47,642 bases of DNA from a bacterium (GTDB lineage: Bacteria > Patescibacteriota > Microgenomatia > UBA10105 > UBA927). Below the pieces are notes generated by a model. It ran no database searches. It was given only the letters and a program-made list of their open reading frames with translations, and was not told where the DNA came from. The translations under genes were made by a program, and so were the position numbers. Positions 40,781-47,642 of the stretch are shown piece by piece (the stretch's first letter is position 1; every line of letters starts with the position of its first letter). The DNA lies in contig JAKAFY010000012.1 of assembly GCA_021817785.1 (NCBI GenBank), positions 1 through 47,642 on the forward strand. The letters run 5' to 3'.

Positions 40781-41653
40781 CTACGGGCGCGTGTGCAGAA
40801 CAAGTTCGCGTAAACCCTTTTCTAATGTCACCTGGGGCTGCCAGCGGAAAATCCGCCGTGCCTTGGAGGAATCTGAGCGCAATACCCGTAAGGAATCATC
40901 GGTCACGTCTGTATTGCGAATCATGATATCGCGACCTGCTATGCGCTGTAGGGTATGTGCAAGTTCATTGAGCGTAACTGCCTCTTCGCCTGATACATTA
41001 TATATGCCATTTTGAGTATCGGTACCTGATAATGCCTCCATGATAAGCTGCGTCACATCCGTAACGTGCACAAAATCCCGCACCTGCTCCCCGTCTCCAT
41101 ACACGACAATCGTGCCGGAAGATCGCAATGATTCGATCATTCCAAAAATTACTCCCTGACTCATGCCGTTCCCGTAAATATTTGTGGGACGCAGCATGAC
41201 ATACGGCAAATCGTACACGCGGTGAAAATACTCTACAATATCTTCCCCAGATTTTTTTGACAATCCGTATGTGGTATTTGGAAGGAGCAAATCATTTTCA
41301 CGGAATGATTTTTTGTCGGCGGATCCGTACACTGCCGACGAAGACATGTGAATGACTTTTTTTATTTTCGCTTGTGCCGCTGCCTGAAGCAGATGGTATA
41401 CGGAAAGGACATTCAGATCATATTGCAGCCGGAACGGGGGTTTATACCTGCCTATTAAGTTGATAAGGACATCGGCTCCGGATAAAAAAGGTTCCAGGCC
41501 CTGACCCGTTACCGTATCGCCGATGAATATCGGGATTTTATAAGTGGAGGGGGCTGTATGAACAAGCATGCGAACAGAAACCCCGCGTTCTTGTAACGCA
41601 CTGAGTATGTGCTGTCCGACAAAACCAGTCCCACCGGTCACTGCGACGATCAT
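40781..41653 (-). CDS. NAD-dependent epimerase/dehydratase (extended SDR)
   Basis: A 290-aa SDR. It has MIVAVTGGTGFVGQHIL, INLIGRY, VIHMSSSAVYG, TYGLSKKSGED with Y-x3-K, LRPTNIYGNGM, VYGDGEQVRDFVHVTDVTQLI and YNVSGEEAVTLNELA. It resembles GalE/WbpP-like epimerases and 4-ketoreductases, but no residue pins down the substrate. It could supply the reductase or epimerase activity for a second deoxy-sugar. The 3' end is 20 bp before the FnlA-like gene, and the start overlaps the upstream GT4 by 4 bp. Confidence 0.88.
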   Translation of the reverse strand: MIVAVTGGTGFVGQHILSALQERGVSVRMLVHTAPSTYKIPIFIGDTVTGQGLEPFLSGADVLINLIGRYKPPFRLQYDLNVLSVYHLLQAAAQAKIKKVIHMSSSAVYGSADKKSFRENDLLLPNTTYGLSKKSGEDIVEYFHRVYDLPYVMLRPTNIYGNGMSQGVIFGMIESLRSSGTIVVYGDGEQVRDFVHVTDVTQLIMEALSGTDTQNGIYNVSGEEAVTLNELAHTLQRIAGRDIMIRNTDVTDDSLRVLRSDSSKARRIFRWQPQVTLEKGLRELVLHTRP

Positions 41654-42771
41654 ACTAATTTACGAAATGGCACTGCTATCATTGTATCAAAATCAAATAC
41701 CTTCGCGGCTCGGAGAGCATTTTTTACATAGCGGTTATAATTTTTAGTATCCAGGATTTTTTTCAGCGCGGGATATAATGTATCTTTCCGGATTTTTATT
41801 ATTTCGCCCGCGTGATAGGTATCCACGACGCGTGCCGTTTCCACAACGTCGGTGGTAACAACCGGCAGTCCGCATGCTAAGTATTCACGTATTTTCATGG
41901 AATCGCCGAAATAATTAGTTTCATGCATACCGGTGTATAAGGCAATGCCTACGCCGCTTGTTTTCAAAAGATTGATTACATCGGTATGTGATAATTGCCC
42001 TAAAAAATGAATCGTTTGCGTGAGTTTTCGATGCGCCACTTGCTGGCGCAGTGCATTCATATATGCACCTTCCCCCACTATCTCCAACCGTAATTTCGGA
42101 TATGTTCGTCGGAGATGATCCACAGCATCTATCATAAATGTATAATCCATCGTCGGAACGATATTTCCTACCATAACCAGTTGCTGCGGATGTTTTGTAT
42201 CGTCGCGGATATGGCCGGTAACGCGCAGACTCGGACTGTTTGGTACGTGGTATATATTTCCCAACCGGACAGACTGTTGTTTTCTAATTTGCATTATCGC
42301 CTGCGATACACACCACACCTGATCCGCACGGAGCGCCACAAAACGATCTATAGCGTGATAGACGTAATTTACCAACGCATTTTTAAACCGTTGCGTAGTA
42401 TAGTCCGGCGTATAATATACGATAGTTGATACCCACCTCAAGTACTTTCCCAATACACCGGAGAGTGCATTCAATGGATCCACACCGATATATATCGGTT
42501 TTTCCGAGCGCAGAGCAAAGCATACGCGCATATTCGTAACCAATTCAGCAAAGGAATGTATGCCGAAAAATGGCCAAAATTGTGTGGGTGTCACCGGCAG
42601 ACTGCCGTACCGTTCTATCCGGGTAGCACCGATTCCTACTATCGGATGTTTCACAAATACATACGGAATTTTATGAAACGAAAGATATTCAGCTACGGAA
42701 TGAGCCGGCCCATGAGTATCGGTGGTTGGAGAGGTAAACACGCTGTGTGTCGCAAGCACAATGGGTCTCAT
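41650..42771 (-). CDS. GT4-like glycosyltransferase (paralogue of 32750 and 36536 genes)
   Basis: A 373-aa GT-B enzyme. It begins MRPIVLATHSVFTSPTTDTHGPAHSVAEYL. PIYIGVDPLNALSGVLGKYLRWVSTIVYYTPDYTTQRFKNALVN is the shared paralogue block; VWCVSQAIMQI and IYHVPNSPSL follow, and the C-domain begins at QLVMVGNIVPTMDYTFMIDAV. Its donor region is YFGDSMKIREYLACGLPVVTTDVVE. It closely matches the 32750 gene in layout (YxGDxxKIRxYxAxGLPVV), so the two probably share a donor type or a common acceptor (inference). The start forms an ATGA overlap with the acyltransferase upstream. Confidence 0.88.
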   Translation of the reverse strand: MRPIVLATHSVFTSPTTDTHGPAHSVAEYLSFHKIPYVFVKHPIVGIGATRIERYGSLPVTPTQFWPFFGIHSFAELVTNMRVCFALRSEKPIYIGVDPLNALSGVLGKYLRWVSTIVYYTPDYTTQRFKNALVNYVYHAIDRFVALRADQVWCVSQAIMQIRKQQSVRLGNIYHVPNSPSLRVTGHIRDDTKHPQQLVMVGNIVPTMDYTFMIDAVDHLRRTYPKLRLEIVGEGAYMNALRQQVAHRKLTQTIHFLGQLSHTDVINLLKTSGVGIALYTGMHETNYFGDSMKIREYLACGLPVVTTDVVETARVVDTYHAGEIIKIRKDTLYPALKKILDTKNYNRYVKNALRAAKVFDFDTMIAVPFRKLV

Positions 42772-43340
42772 ACGCGCGATTCCTCATCTGCGTTGAGTTT
42801 CCGAATGATCTTCGCAGGAACACCGGCCACAATACAGTGTGACGGTACATCCTTCACCACAACTGCATTTGCGCCGATATATGCCTGGTTTCCGATACGC
42901 ACTGAACCGACTATTCGTGCTCCGGCAAAAACAGTGACATGATCTCCGAGCGACGGTGCTCCGTTATCGGCACCCACACCCTTTCTGCCAAGTGTCAGCG
43001 GACCATCAAGCGTCAAATAGTCTCCGGCAACCGCATTTTCGGTAAATGAAATCCCGCGATTATGGACATAGAGGCCTGTGCCGATTTTTACCCTTGGTGA
43101 GATATCAATACTATATATATAGTAGGTCAGAATAAAGTATCCGGGGTACAGGAGCGCCCCGAGTAATGCAAAAAGGATATTGGATTCGTAAAGAAAATAT
43201 CGCTCAAAACGGTACATCACTGAAAAATGCATTCCGGGGTTTCTAAATAATACCGCCAGAAATAGCAAAGGATTCATACGGGTATGTAATCCGGTATATC
43301 GTTTCCAATCCTTCCAAATTGCTATAAATACATGCGTCAT
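42768..43340 (-). CDS. Serine-acetyltransferase-like hexapeptide transferase
   Basis: A 190-aa acyltransferase of the CysE/SAT-like branch. A mainly helical N-terminal part with a hydrophobic segment (FALLGALLYPGYFILTYYIYSI, about 56-77) is followed by the beta-helix with HNRGISFTENAVAGDYLTLDGPLTLGRK. The ending LGDHVTVFAGARIVGSVRIGNQAYIGANAVVVKDVPSHCIVAGVPAKIIRKL is typical. The membrane-associating N-terminus suggests acetylation of a lipid-linked sugar rather than free serine. Such proteins in glycan clusters are usually O-acetyltransferases for capsule sugars (family knowledge). It begins 13 bp after the GT2 stop. Confidence 0.9.
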   Translation of the reverse strand: MTHVFIAIWKDWKRYTGLHTRMNPLLFLAVLFRNPGMHFSVMYRFERYFLYESNILFALLGALLYPGYFILTYYIYSIDISPRVKIGTGLYVHNRGISFTENAVAGDYLTLDGPLTLGRKGVGADNGAPSLGDHVTVFAGARIVGSVRIGNQAYIGANAVVVKDVPSHCIVAGVPAKIIRKLNADEESRV

Positions 43341-43353
43341 ATCTATCGCCGTG

Positions 43354-44190
43354 TTATGTTTTATGTAATAGTGAATACATCATGCCCAACATACCTCCCG
43401 TGTATTCTACGCACCGCATGGTAACAAAAAGAACGGTATTACCGGGGTGCCGCAAAAATACTTTCCAGTTACGTAGATACGACAATTTAATAGGATTATA
43501 ACTCGCAAACCAGGATTTCGGCCGCTTTTTTAGGTAGTTATACATTTCCCTGCCATACATAAATCGTTTTTTGTACAGCTTTATGATGGAGAGCTTTCCT
43601 TCATTATGCCGCACGATACGTTTGGTTCTGCCGATCGTATATCCCTTTTCTAACATTTTTTGCGTGAGATCTATGTCATCTCCACCCGCTCCGAGGGACA
43701 AATCAAACCCGCCGATATCGTCCCATGCTTTTTTCGTAAAAAACCGTGGGCTTTCAACCGACATATCCCCCCAATATGTGCGGCGTTCAAATTGTTTGGC
43801 GCGCGCCCACATGCCTTCTCCGAAAGAGTCCTCGGGAAGAATAACTGCGCCGAATCCTTTTTTACAAAGCGACACTGCTTCTCTGATAAGCCCTTTGGGT
43901 AACTCCATGTCCGCATCAAGCCAGTAGACATACTCCCCTTCCGCACGACCCATTCCATAATTTCTCTTATGCGGCGCATCAAAAATACCGGAGGTCACTT
44001 TTGGCATATATATCAACACTTTGCACCGGTATTTTTTTGCCAAGTGCAACGTACTATCTGAGGAATTGCCATCCACAATAATTGTTTCTATGGATGTATA
44101 GGATTGACGTTTGATACTCGCAAGCGTATTTTCCAAAAATATGCCGGAATTTTTTGTAGGAATAACAATGGAAACAAGTCCTCGCTTCAT
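43354..44190 (-). CDS. Glycosyltransferase family 2
   Basis: A 278-aa GT-A enzyme. It begins KRGLVSIVIPTKNSGIFLENTLASIKRQSY, then TIIVDGNSSDSTLHLA, GEYVYWLDADMELP with DAD-type metal binding, and FGEGMWARAKQFERRTYWGDMSVESPRFFTKKAWDDIGGFDLSLGAGGDDIDLTQKML, whose GDD is the expected catalytic acid region. A hydrophobic C-terminal patch may bind the membrane. It resembles the group with WcaA-like and cellulose-synthase-like fold-A transferases. The donor is unknown. ATGA overlap with the upstream GT4. Confidence 0.92.
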   Translation of the reverse strand: MKRGLVSIVIPTKNSGIFLENTLASIKRQSYTSIETIIVDGNSSDSTLHLAKKYRCKVLIYMPKVTSGIFDAPHKRNYGMGRAEGEYVYWLDADMELPKGLIREAVSLCKKGFGAVILPEDSFGEGMWARAKQFERRTYWGDMSVESPRFFTKKAWDDIGGFDLSLGAGGDDIDLTQKMLEKGYTIGRTKRIVRHNEGKLSIIKLYKKRFMYGREMYNYLKKRPKSWFASYNPIKLSYLRNWKVFLRHPGNTVLFVTMRCVEYTGGMLGMMYSLLHKT

Positions 44191-45305
44191 ACGTGAGGAT
44201 TATTATACACCAAAGATTTTTCCAGTAATGCATGACTCAAACGGATTGCATCTGGCCAACGAAGCGTGCCACTCCATGCATGTGCATCAGTTTGCATTCG
44301 CCGATAGACACGCTGATTTCCGTATATCCGTATTACGTTTTTAGCAATATCAGAGGGGAGAAATGTCCTGACTATCACTCCGGTCTTACCGTCTTTTACC
44401 GTATCGGTCAGGCCGCCAGCTCCGTAGGCTATGGAGGGCGTCCAACTACTGGCCGCCTCCAATACAACCAGTCCCCATCCTTCCTTGACCGAAGTATGGA
44501 GCAGAAAATGAGCCTGTCCGAGAAGATCCATTTTTTTCCGCTCAGACACTCTCCCATACCAGACGACATGATCGCTGATGTGAAGCGAGACAGATAATCC
44601 GCGTAGCATAGACAGATATGACGCATCACCCGCTCCTACTATCCACAATTCCGCGGCAGGGTATTCTTTCAGAATATCCGCAAATGCGATCAGGATATCT
44701 TCCACTTTCTTCATCTGGACAATCCGCCCCACAGATATGCACGTCAGGTCTGCATTCTTTGTAGGCCTATTGGACAACGGGGGCGTTGCTACGGGACACG
44801 GGATAGCCACACAATGATCCCGGGGAATTCCGGCGTGCACCAATTCATCCACCGTAGAGTCCGCATCAGTCCATACCCTATGGTTTCGGTACAATCGTAT
44901 ATACCATGACTCGAGTGCTTTACCTACCATACTGATAGGAAAGGGATACATAGCATCCCATATTACCCCAGCAATTTCGTGGAGAAATAGTATGGTTGGC
45001 GTACGTGCATAAAGAACGGTAAAAAAAGGAATCCCGTGCACCTCATCTATGATGACATCATATTTTTTCGAGTGAAAAAAATAATATACCATAGCGAACA
45101 AAAACACGCTTATCACATTACCCTGCCGGACTATATGAACCCCATCGAGCATTTCTTCGCGCTCCGCACCGGGGAACATCGAAGAAAACCAGGTCACCCG
45201 GTCTCCCATATGCACCCAACCCTTCGCGTGTTCATGCGTTACGTACTCTGCCCCTCCTGAGCGAGGATGGCGCGGGTCTCTCCAGTTGAGGATAAGAATG
45301 TTCAT
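44187..45305 (-). CDS. Glycosyltransferase family 4
   Basis: A 372-aa GT-B transferase from ATG 45305 (MNILILNWRDPRHPRSGGAEYVTHEHAKGW), 8 bp after the upstream SDR stop; the 14-residue extension is unlikely. The N-domain carries SGGAE and IIDEVHGIPFF, TPTILFLHEIAG. The C-domain begins at LTCISVGRIVQMKKVEDILIAF, and the donor motif KEGWGLVVLEAASSWTPSIAYGAGGL is intact except for a Trp in place of Phe. This sub-type (GGAEYVTHEHAKGW) is common in archaeal and CPR glycan loci. The sugar is unknown. Confidence 0.92.
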   Translation of the reverse strand: MNILILNWRDPRHPRSGGAEYVTHEHAKGWVHMGDRVTWFSSMFPGAEREEMLDGVHIVRQGNVISVFLFAMVYYFFHSKKYDVIIDEVHGIPFFTVLYARTPTILFLHEIAGVIWDAMYPFPISMVGKALESWYIRLYRNHRVWTDADSTVDELVHAGIPRDHCVAIPCPVATPPLSNRPTKNADLTCISVGRIVQMKKVEDILIAFADILKEYPAAELWIVGAGDASYLSMLRGLSVSLHISDHVVWYGRVSERKKMDLLGQAHFLLHTSVKEGWGLVVLEAASSWTPSIAYGAGGLTDTVKDGKTGVIVRTFLPSDIAKNVIRIYGNQRVYRRMQTDAHAWSGTLRWPDAIRLSHALLEKSLVYNNPHV

Positions 45306-45313
45306 ATGCTGTG

Positions 45314-46339
45314 CTATAAAAATATGGAGGTATTTTCCATAACCCACTGATACAATTTGATAATACCTTCTTCAACACTAACCTTTGGCTCCCATCCAAA
45401 TTCATTTTTGGCCTTCCGAATATCCGCCACAAAAATCTTCTGGTCTCCCGGGCGCCAATTACGGTTACGTATCGGTATTTTTTTACCAAAAAGTTTTTCT
45501 AAAAGCGGACCGAATTCGGCCCAGATTGAAAGCGTGTTACCCGGTCCGCCACCGATATTATATATGCCTCCCCGGGTTTTATTGCCCGCACGGATGGCCA
45601 TATCGTACGCACGGATAAGATCGTCGATGTACAGAAGATCCCGCACTTGTTTGCCGTCTCCGTAGATTGATAATTTTTTTCCAAAGATCGTGGCAATGAT
45701 AAACCATGCAACCCATCCCTGGTCTTCGACACCGAATTGTCTCGGTCCATAAATACAGGACTGACGCATCACAACAGTGTCTAAGCCGTACATTCGACTG
45801 TAGTCATGAACATATTGATCTGCCGTGCCCTTTGAGCAGCCGTACGGAGAATAAAAATCCAACTGCTGCAATTCATTCACGCCGTGCGGCAATGTCTCAT
45901 ACACATACCGGCTCTGCTTCTCTATCACAGGCACGGCATACATGCTGCCATAGACTTTATTGGTTGACGCATAAATAAATTTTGCACGGCTTTTTGCAGC
46001 TCTTAAAGCTTCCAATACAGTGAGCGTTCCGAGTGCGTTAGCGATAAAGTCCATGCGCGGATCGGCAACGGACGTCGTGACCGCTACCTGCCCCGCCAAA
46101 TGAAGGATCGCGTCCGCGTGCTGCAAAAAAGGTATCAGTGTTCCGACATCCGCAGCGTTGGCGACGTCTCCGCGAAGGAACGTGAGACTACCGCCCAGAC
46201 CTTTAAGCCACAATAGATTTTTATCCGCTCCCCTACGCGAAAGATTATCGAAAATGACCACGTCCGCGTGCCGGGAAAGATAATACGAAGCGGCATTGCT
46301 GCCGATAAATCCGGCTCCGCCGGTGATGACGATGCGCAT
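45314..46339 (-). CDS. CDP-paratose 2-epimerase-like SDR (RfbE/tyvelose epimerase type)
   Basis: A 341-aa extended SDR. It has MRIVITGGAGFIGSNAASYYL, FDNLSRRGADKNLLWLK, HLAGQVAVTTSVADPRMDF, IYASTNKVYGSMY, HGVNELQQLDFYSPYGCSKGTADQYVHDYSRMYGL, MRQSCIYGPRQFGVEDQGWVAWFI and YGDGKQVRDLLYIDDLI. STNKVYG, SPYGCSKG and EDQGW are features of CDP-tyvelose 2-epimerase. However, none of the CDP-glucose dehydratase/dehydrase genes needed for CDP-paratose occur in the window, so it may use another nucleotide sugar. It lies 7 bp after the GT2 stop upstream. Confidence 0.87.
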   Translation of the reverse strand: MRIVITGGAGFIGSNAASYYLSRHADVVIFDNLSRRGADKNLLWLKGLGGSLTFLRGDVANAADVGTLIPFLQHADAILHLAGQVAVTTSVADPRMDFIANALGTLTVLEALRAAKSRAKFIYASTNKVYGSMYAVPVIEKQSRYVYETLPHGVNELQQLDFYSPYGCSKGTADQYVHDYSRMYGLDTVVMRQSCIYGPRQFGVEDQGWVAWFIIATIFGKKLSIYGDGKQVRDLLYIDDLIRAYDMAIRAGNKTRGGIYNIGGGPGNTLSIWAEFGPLLEKLFGKKIPIRNRNWRPGDQKIFVADIRKAKNEFGWEPKVSVEEGIIKLYQWVMENTSIFL

Positions 46340-46346
46340 AGATAGA

Positions 46347-47150
46347 TTACGGAATGGAAACGTTAAAATTCAATTCTTTATCAAACCGCCATTTCCGTTT
46401 ATTGAGATTATCGTAATAACGAAGAACACGCAGCCGATAAAACACCGCGAGCGTATCCCACAGCATATTGCGTATCACTCTCCACACGGAAAGAGATGTG
46501 ATACTGGACGCGCCTGTAAAATCCAATTCGATCGGAGATTCATATATTCTCGTATATCCCAAATGGTATGCGACAGCCAATATTTCGATATCAAACGCAA
46601 ATTCCTTTACGACCAGTCTCGGTAATACATCCTCCAGCACGCGCCTGCGGTACAATTTCATTCCGACCTGCGTATCGCGGATATTGAGCCCGAACAGAAG
46701 ATGGGTCAGCTGCTGATACCCCCAGGAAAGAATTTTGCGCGCCAACGGGTACTGTACTTTCGATACCGGATGTCGTTTGCTTCCGACGATGATATCCGCG
46801 TTATACCACGTAAAATGTTCGAGCATCATGGAAAGTCCGCGCTCACTGACATCTCCTCCGGCATCAAGAAATCCGATGATATCCCCATGACTTTTTGCCA
46901 TACCAAACCGCACGGCATACCCTTTTCCGTGATTGGTCTTATATCCAGTGACGATAAGGCGTGCTGAATGAACTTTACCAGCTTCTTCCAAACTCCGATC
47001 GTCGGTTCCGTCCACGACAACGATGAGTTCATAGGGAGTGGACAGCAATTCTAACTCAGCAAGAATATTTTGTATCTGGCGGCGGATAGTCCGTTCCTGT
47101 TTATATACCGGAATGATAAGGGATAATAATTTAATGTTTTTGGAGTGCAT
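46347..47150 (-). CDS. GT2 glycosyltransferase (dolichyl-phosphate glucosyltransferase/ALG5-like)
   Basis: A 267-aa GT-A enzyme starting at ATG 47150 (MHSKNIKLLSLIIPVYKQERTIRRQI). The shared features of this group are VVVDGTDDRSLEEA, YKTNHGKGYAVRFGMAKSHGDIIGFLDAGGDVSERGL and IRDTQVGMKLYRRRVLEDVLPRL. The metal site reads DAGGD rather than the usual DADGD, a substitution worth noting. It has no membrane tail. It may make polyprenyl-phosphate glucose or a similar donor for the GT-C enzymes downstream. It overlaps the end of the flippase by 20 bp. Confidence 0.9.
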   Translation of the reverse strand: MHSKNIKLLSLIIPVYKQERTIRRQIQNILAELELLSTPYELIVVVDGTDDRSLEEAGKVHSARLIVTGYKTNHGKGYAVRFGMAKSHGDIIGFLDAGGDVSERGLSMMLEHFTWYNADIIVGSKRHPVSKVQYPLARKILSWGYQQLTHLLFGLNIRDTQVGMKLYRRRVLEDVLPRLVVKEFAFDIEILAVAYHLGYTRIYESPIELDFTGASSITSLSVWRVIRNMLWDTLAVFYRLRVLRYYDNLNKRKWRFDKELNFNVSIP

Positions 47151-47642
47151 GGCGATAGTATACCAAAAGCGACAAAACAAGTACGGCGGCTATCGCAATA
47201 TTGGTCCAGATTACCATGGCAATACTCTGATGAAACATACTCAAAAGCACGTCCTGCAATATTGCAGCCCCAATTAGGATCATCCATACTGCAGTTTTGC
47301 CAAGACCCATAAGTGCCATAACAATCGTATAGGCTATCGTATAAAACGAACTGAATATACCGAATATCCCCAGATATGGAGAGGCGGCGACAAAGGCGGA
47401 TCCGTACAAGAGTTGCAGAGAAAATACGGGCAACAGGAAAAAACCAGCCGTGATCGTCAAGGACAGCGCTGCCACAATACCGACCGATCCGTAGACTAAG
47501 CTTTGCGTATGTTTTCCGGTAGCCGACCGTTCCGTCACTACCGGTAATAGTACATACATGATCGAACTGCTGGCAAAAAATATGATTTTCCCCATTGTTG
47601 ACAGAGCGCCGTACCAACCCGAAGCCAACTCAGGGAGGAAGT
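47131..47642 (-). CDS. Wzx/MATE-like polysaccharide flippase, C-terminal part (runs off window)
   Basis: The frame stays open to the right edge; ORF-track residue 1 is a TTG, and the preceding codons read FLPE in frame, so the gene starts outside the window. The visible 169 or so residues contain about five hydrophobic helices, including MGKIIFFASSSIMYVLLPVVTE, SVGIVAALSLTITAGFFLLPVF and GIFGIFSSFYTIAYTIVMALMGLGKT. LLPVVTERSATGK fits the MVF/MATE pattern of lipid-linked oligosaccharide flippases. It would move the finished repeat unit across the membrane to the Wzy. It is the first (most upstream) visible gene of the leftward locus, and the GT2 overlaps its 3' end. Confidence 0.82.
   Translation of the reverse strand, partial: FLPELASGWYGALSTMGKIIFFASSSIMYVLLPVVTERSATGKHTQSLVYGSVGIVAALSLTITAGFFLLPVFSLQLLYGSAFVAASPYLGIFGIFSSFYTIAYTIVMALMGLGKTAVWMILIGAAILQDVLLSMFHQSIAMVIWTNIAIAAVLVLSLLVYYRHALQKH

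Overview
The window is one long cell-surface polysaccharide (exopolysaccharide, O-antigen-like or S-layer glycan) biosynthesis locus, coding-dense almost throughout. It has no rRNA, tRNA, transposase or CRISPR that I can see. The standard genetic code fits, because TGA serves as a stop in many ATGA overlaps. A Patescibacteria/CPR-type bacterium is my best guess (inference). The reasons are a DUF4012-like protein beside a WcaJ/PglC-type sugar transferase, an unusually large set of GT4, GT2 and GT-C genes, 7-bp tandem repeats, and near-absent Shine-Dalgarno motifs. No marker gene in the window proves the taxon.

Layout. Nearly everything reads on the minus strand, right to left. Block A (47642 to about 25253) starts with a cut-off Wzx-type flippase. 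It continues with GT2/GT4 transferases, a CDP-paratose-2-epimerase-like SDR, a hexapeptide acyltransferase, and a three-gene set for UDP-2-acetamido-2,6-dideoxy-L-hexose (L-QuiNAc or L-FucNAc). After that come a methyltransferase, a GDP-mannose-3,5-epimerase-like SDR, two giant GT-C-like membrane proteins (one fused to an SGNH hydrolase) and a second acyltransferase. Block B (18609-25261) is an inverted, more AT-rich insert on the plus strand. It holds two DPM/GtrB-type GT2 genes, an SDR, a xylose-isomerase-like TIM barrel and a GT-C enzyme, with one minus-strand FAD oxidoreductase nested inside. Block C (18465 to 1) is minus-strand again: a GT-C, UDP-xylose synthase, galE, four intact GT4 genes and one halved GT4, two GT2, an acyltransferase, a frameshifted Wzy fused to a GT-C module, another GT-C, manC, the initiating sugar transferase and the start of a DUF4012 protein.

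How it works together (inference). The sugar transferase loads the first sugar on undecaprenyl phosphate. GT2 and GT4 enzymes extend it from GDP-, UDP- and other nucleotide sugars made by the SDR/ManC/GalE/epimerase genes. The flippase exports the unit, Wzy polymerises it, and GT-C enzymes add side sugars outside from polyprenyl-phosphate sugars made by the DPM-like GT2 enzymes. Acyltransferases, the SGNH domain and the methyltransferase decorate the product. Very tight spacing (ATGA overlaps in many places) implies long cotranscribed, translationally coupled units.

Most noteworthy are: a possible polyprenyl-sugar-modifying module (SDR + TIM barrel + flavoenzyme + DPM-like GT2 + GT-C); an exact 21-unit heptamer array that supplies the stop codon of the UDP-xylose synthase gene; 7-bp repeats in the interdomain linker of two different GT4 enzymes; a Wzy/GT-C fusion with a one-base frameshift; and a half-length GT4. 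No gene-free stretch exceeds 300 bases.
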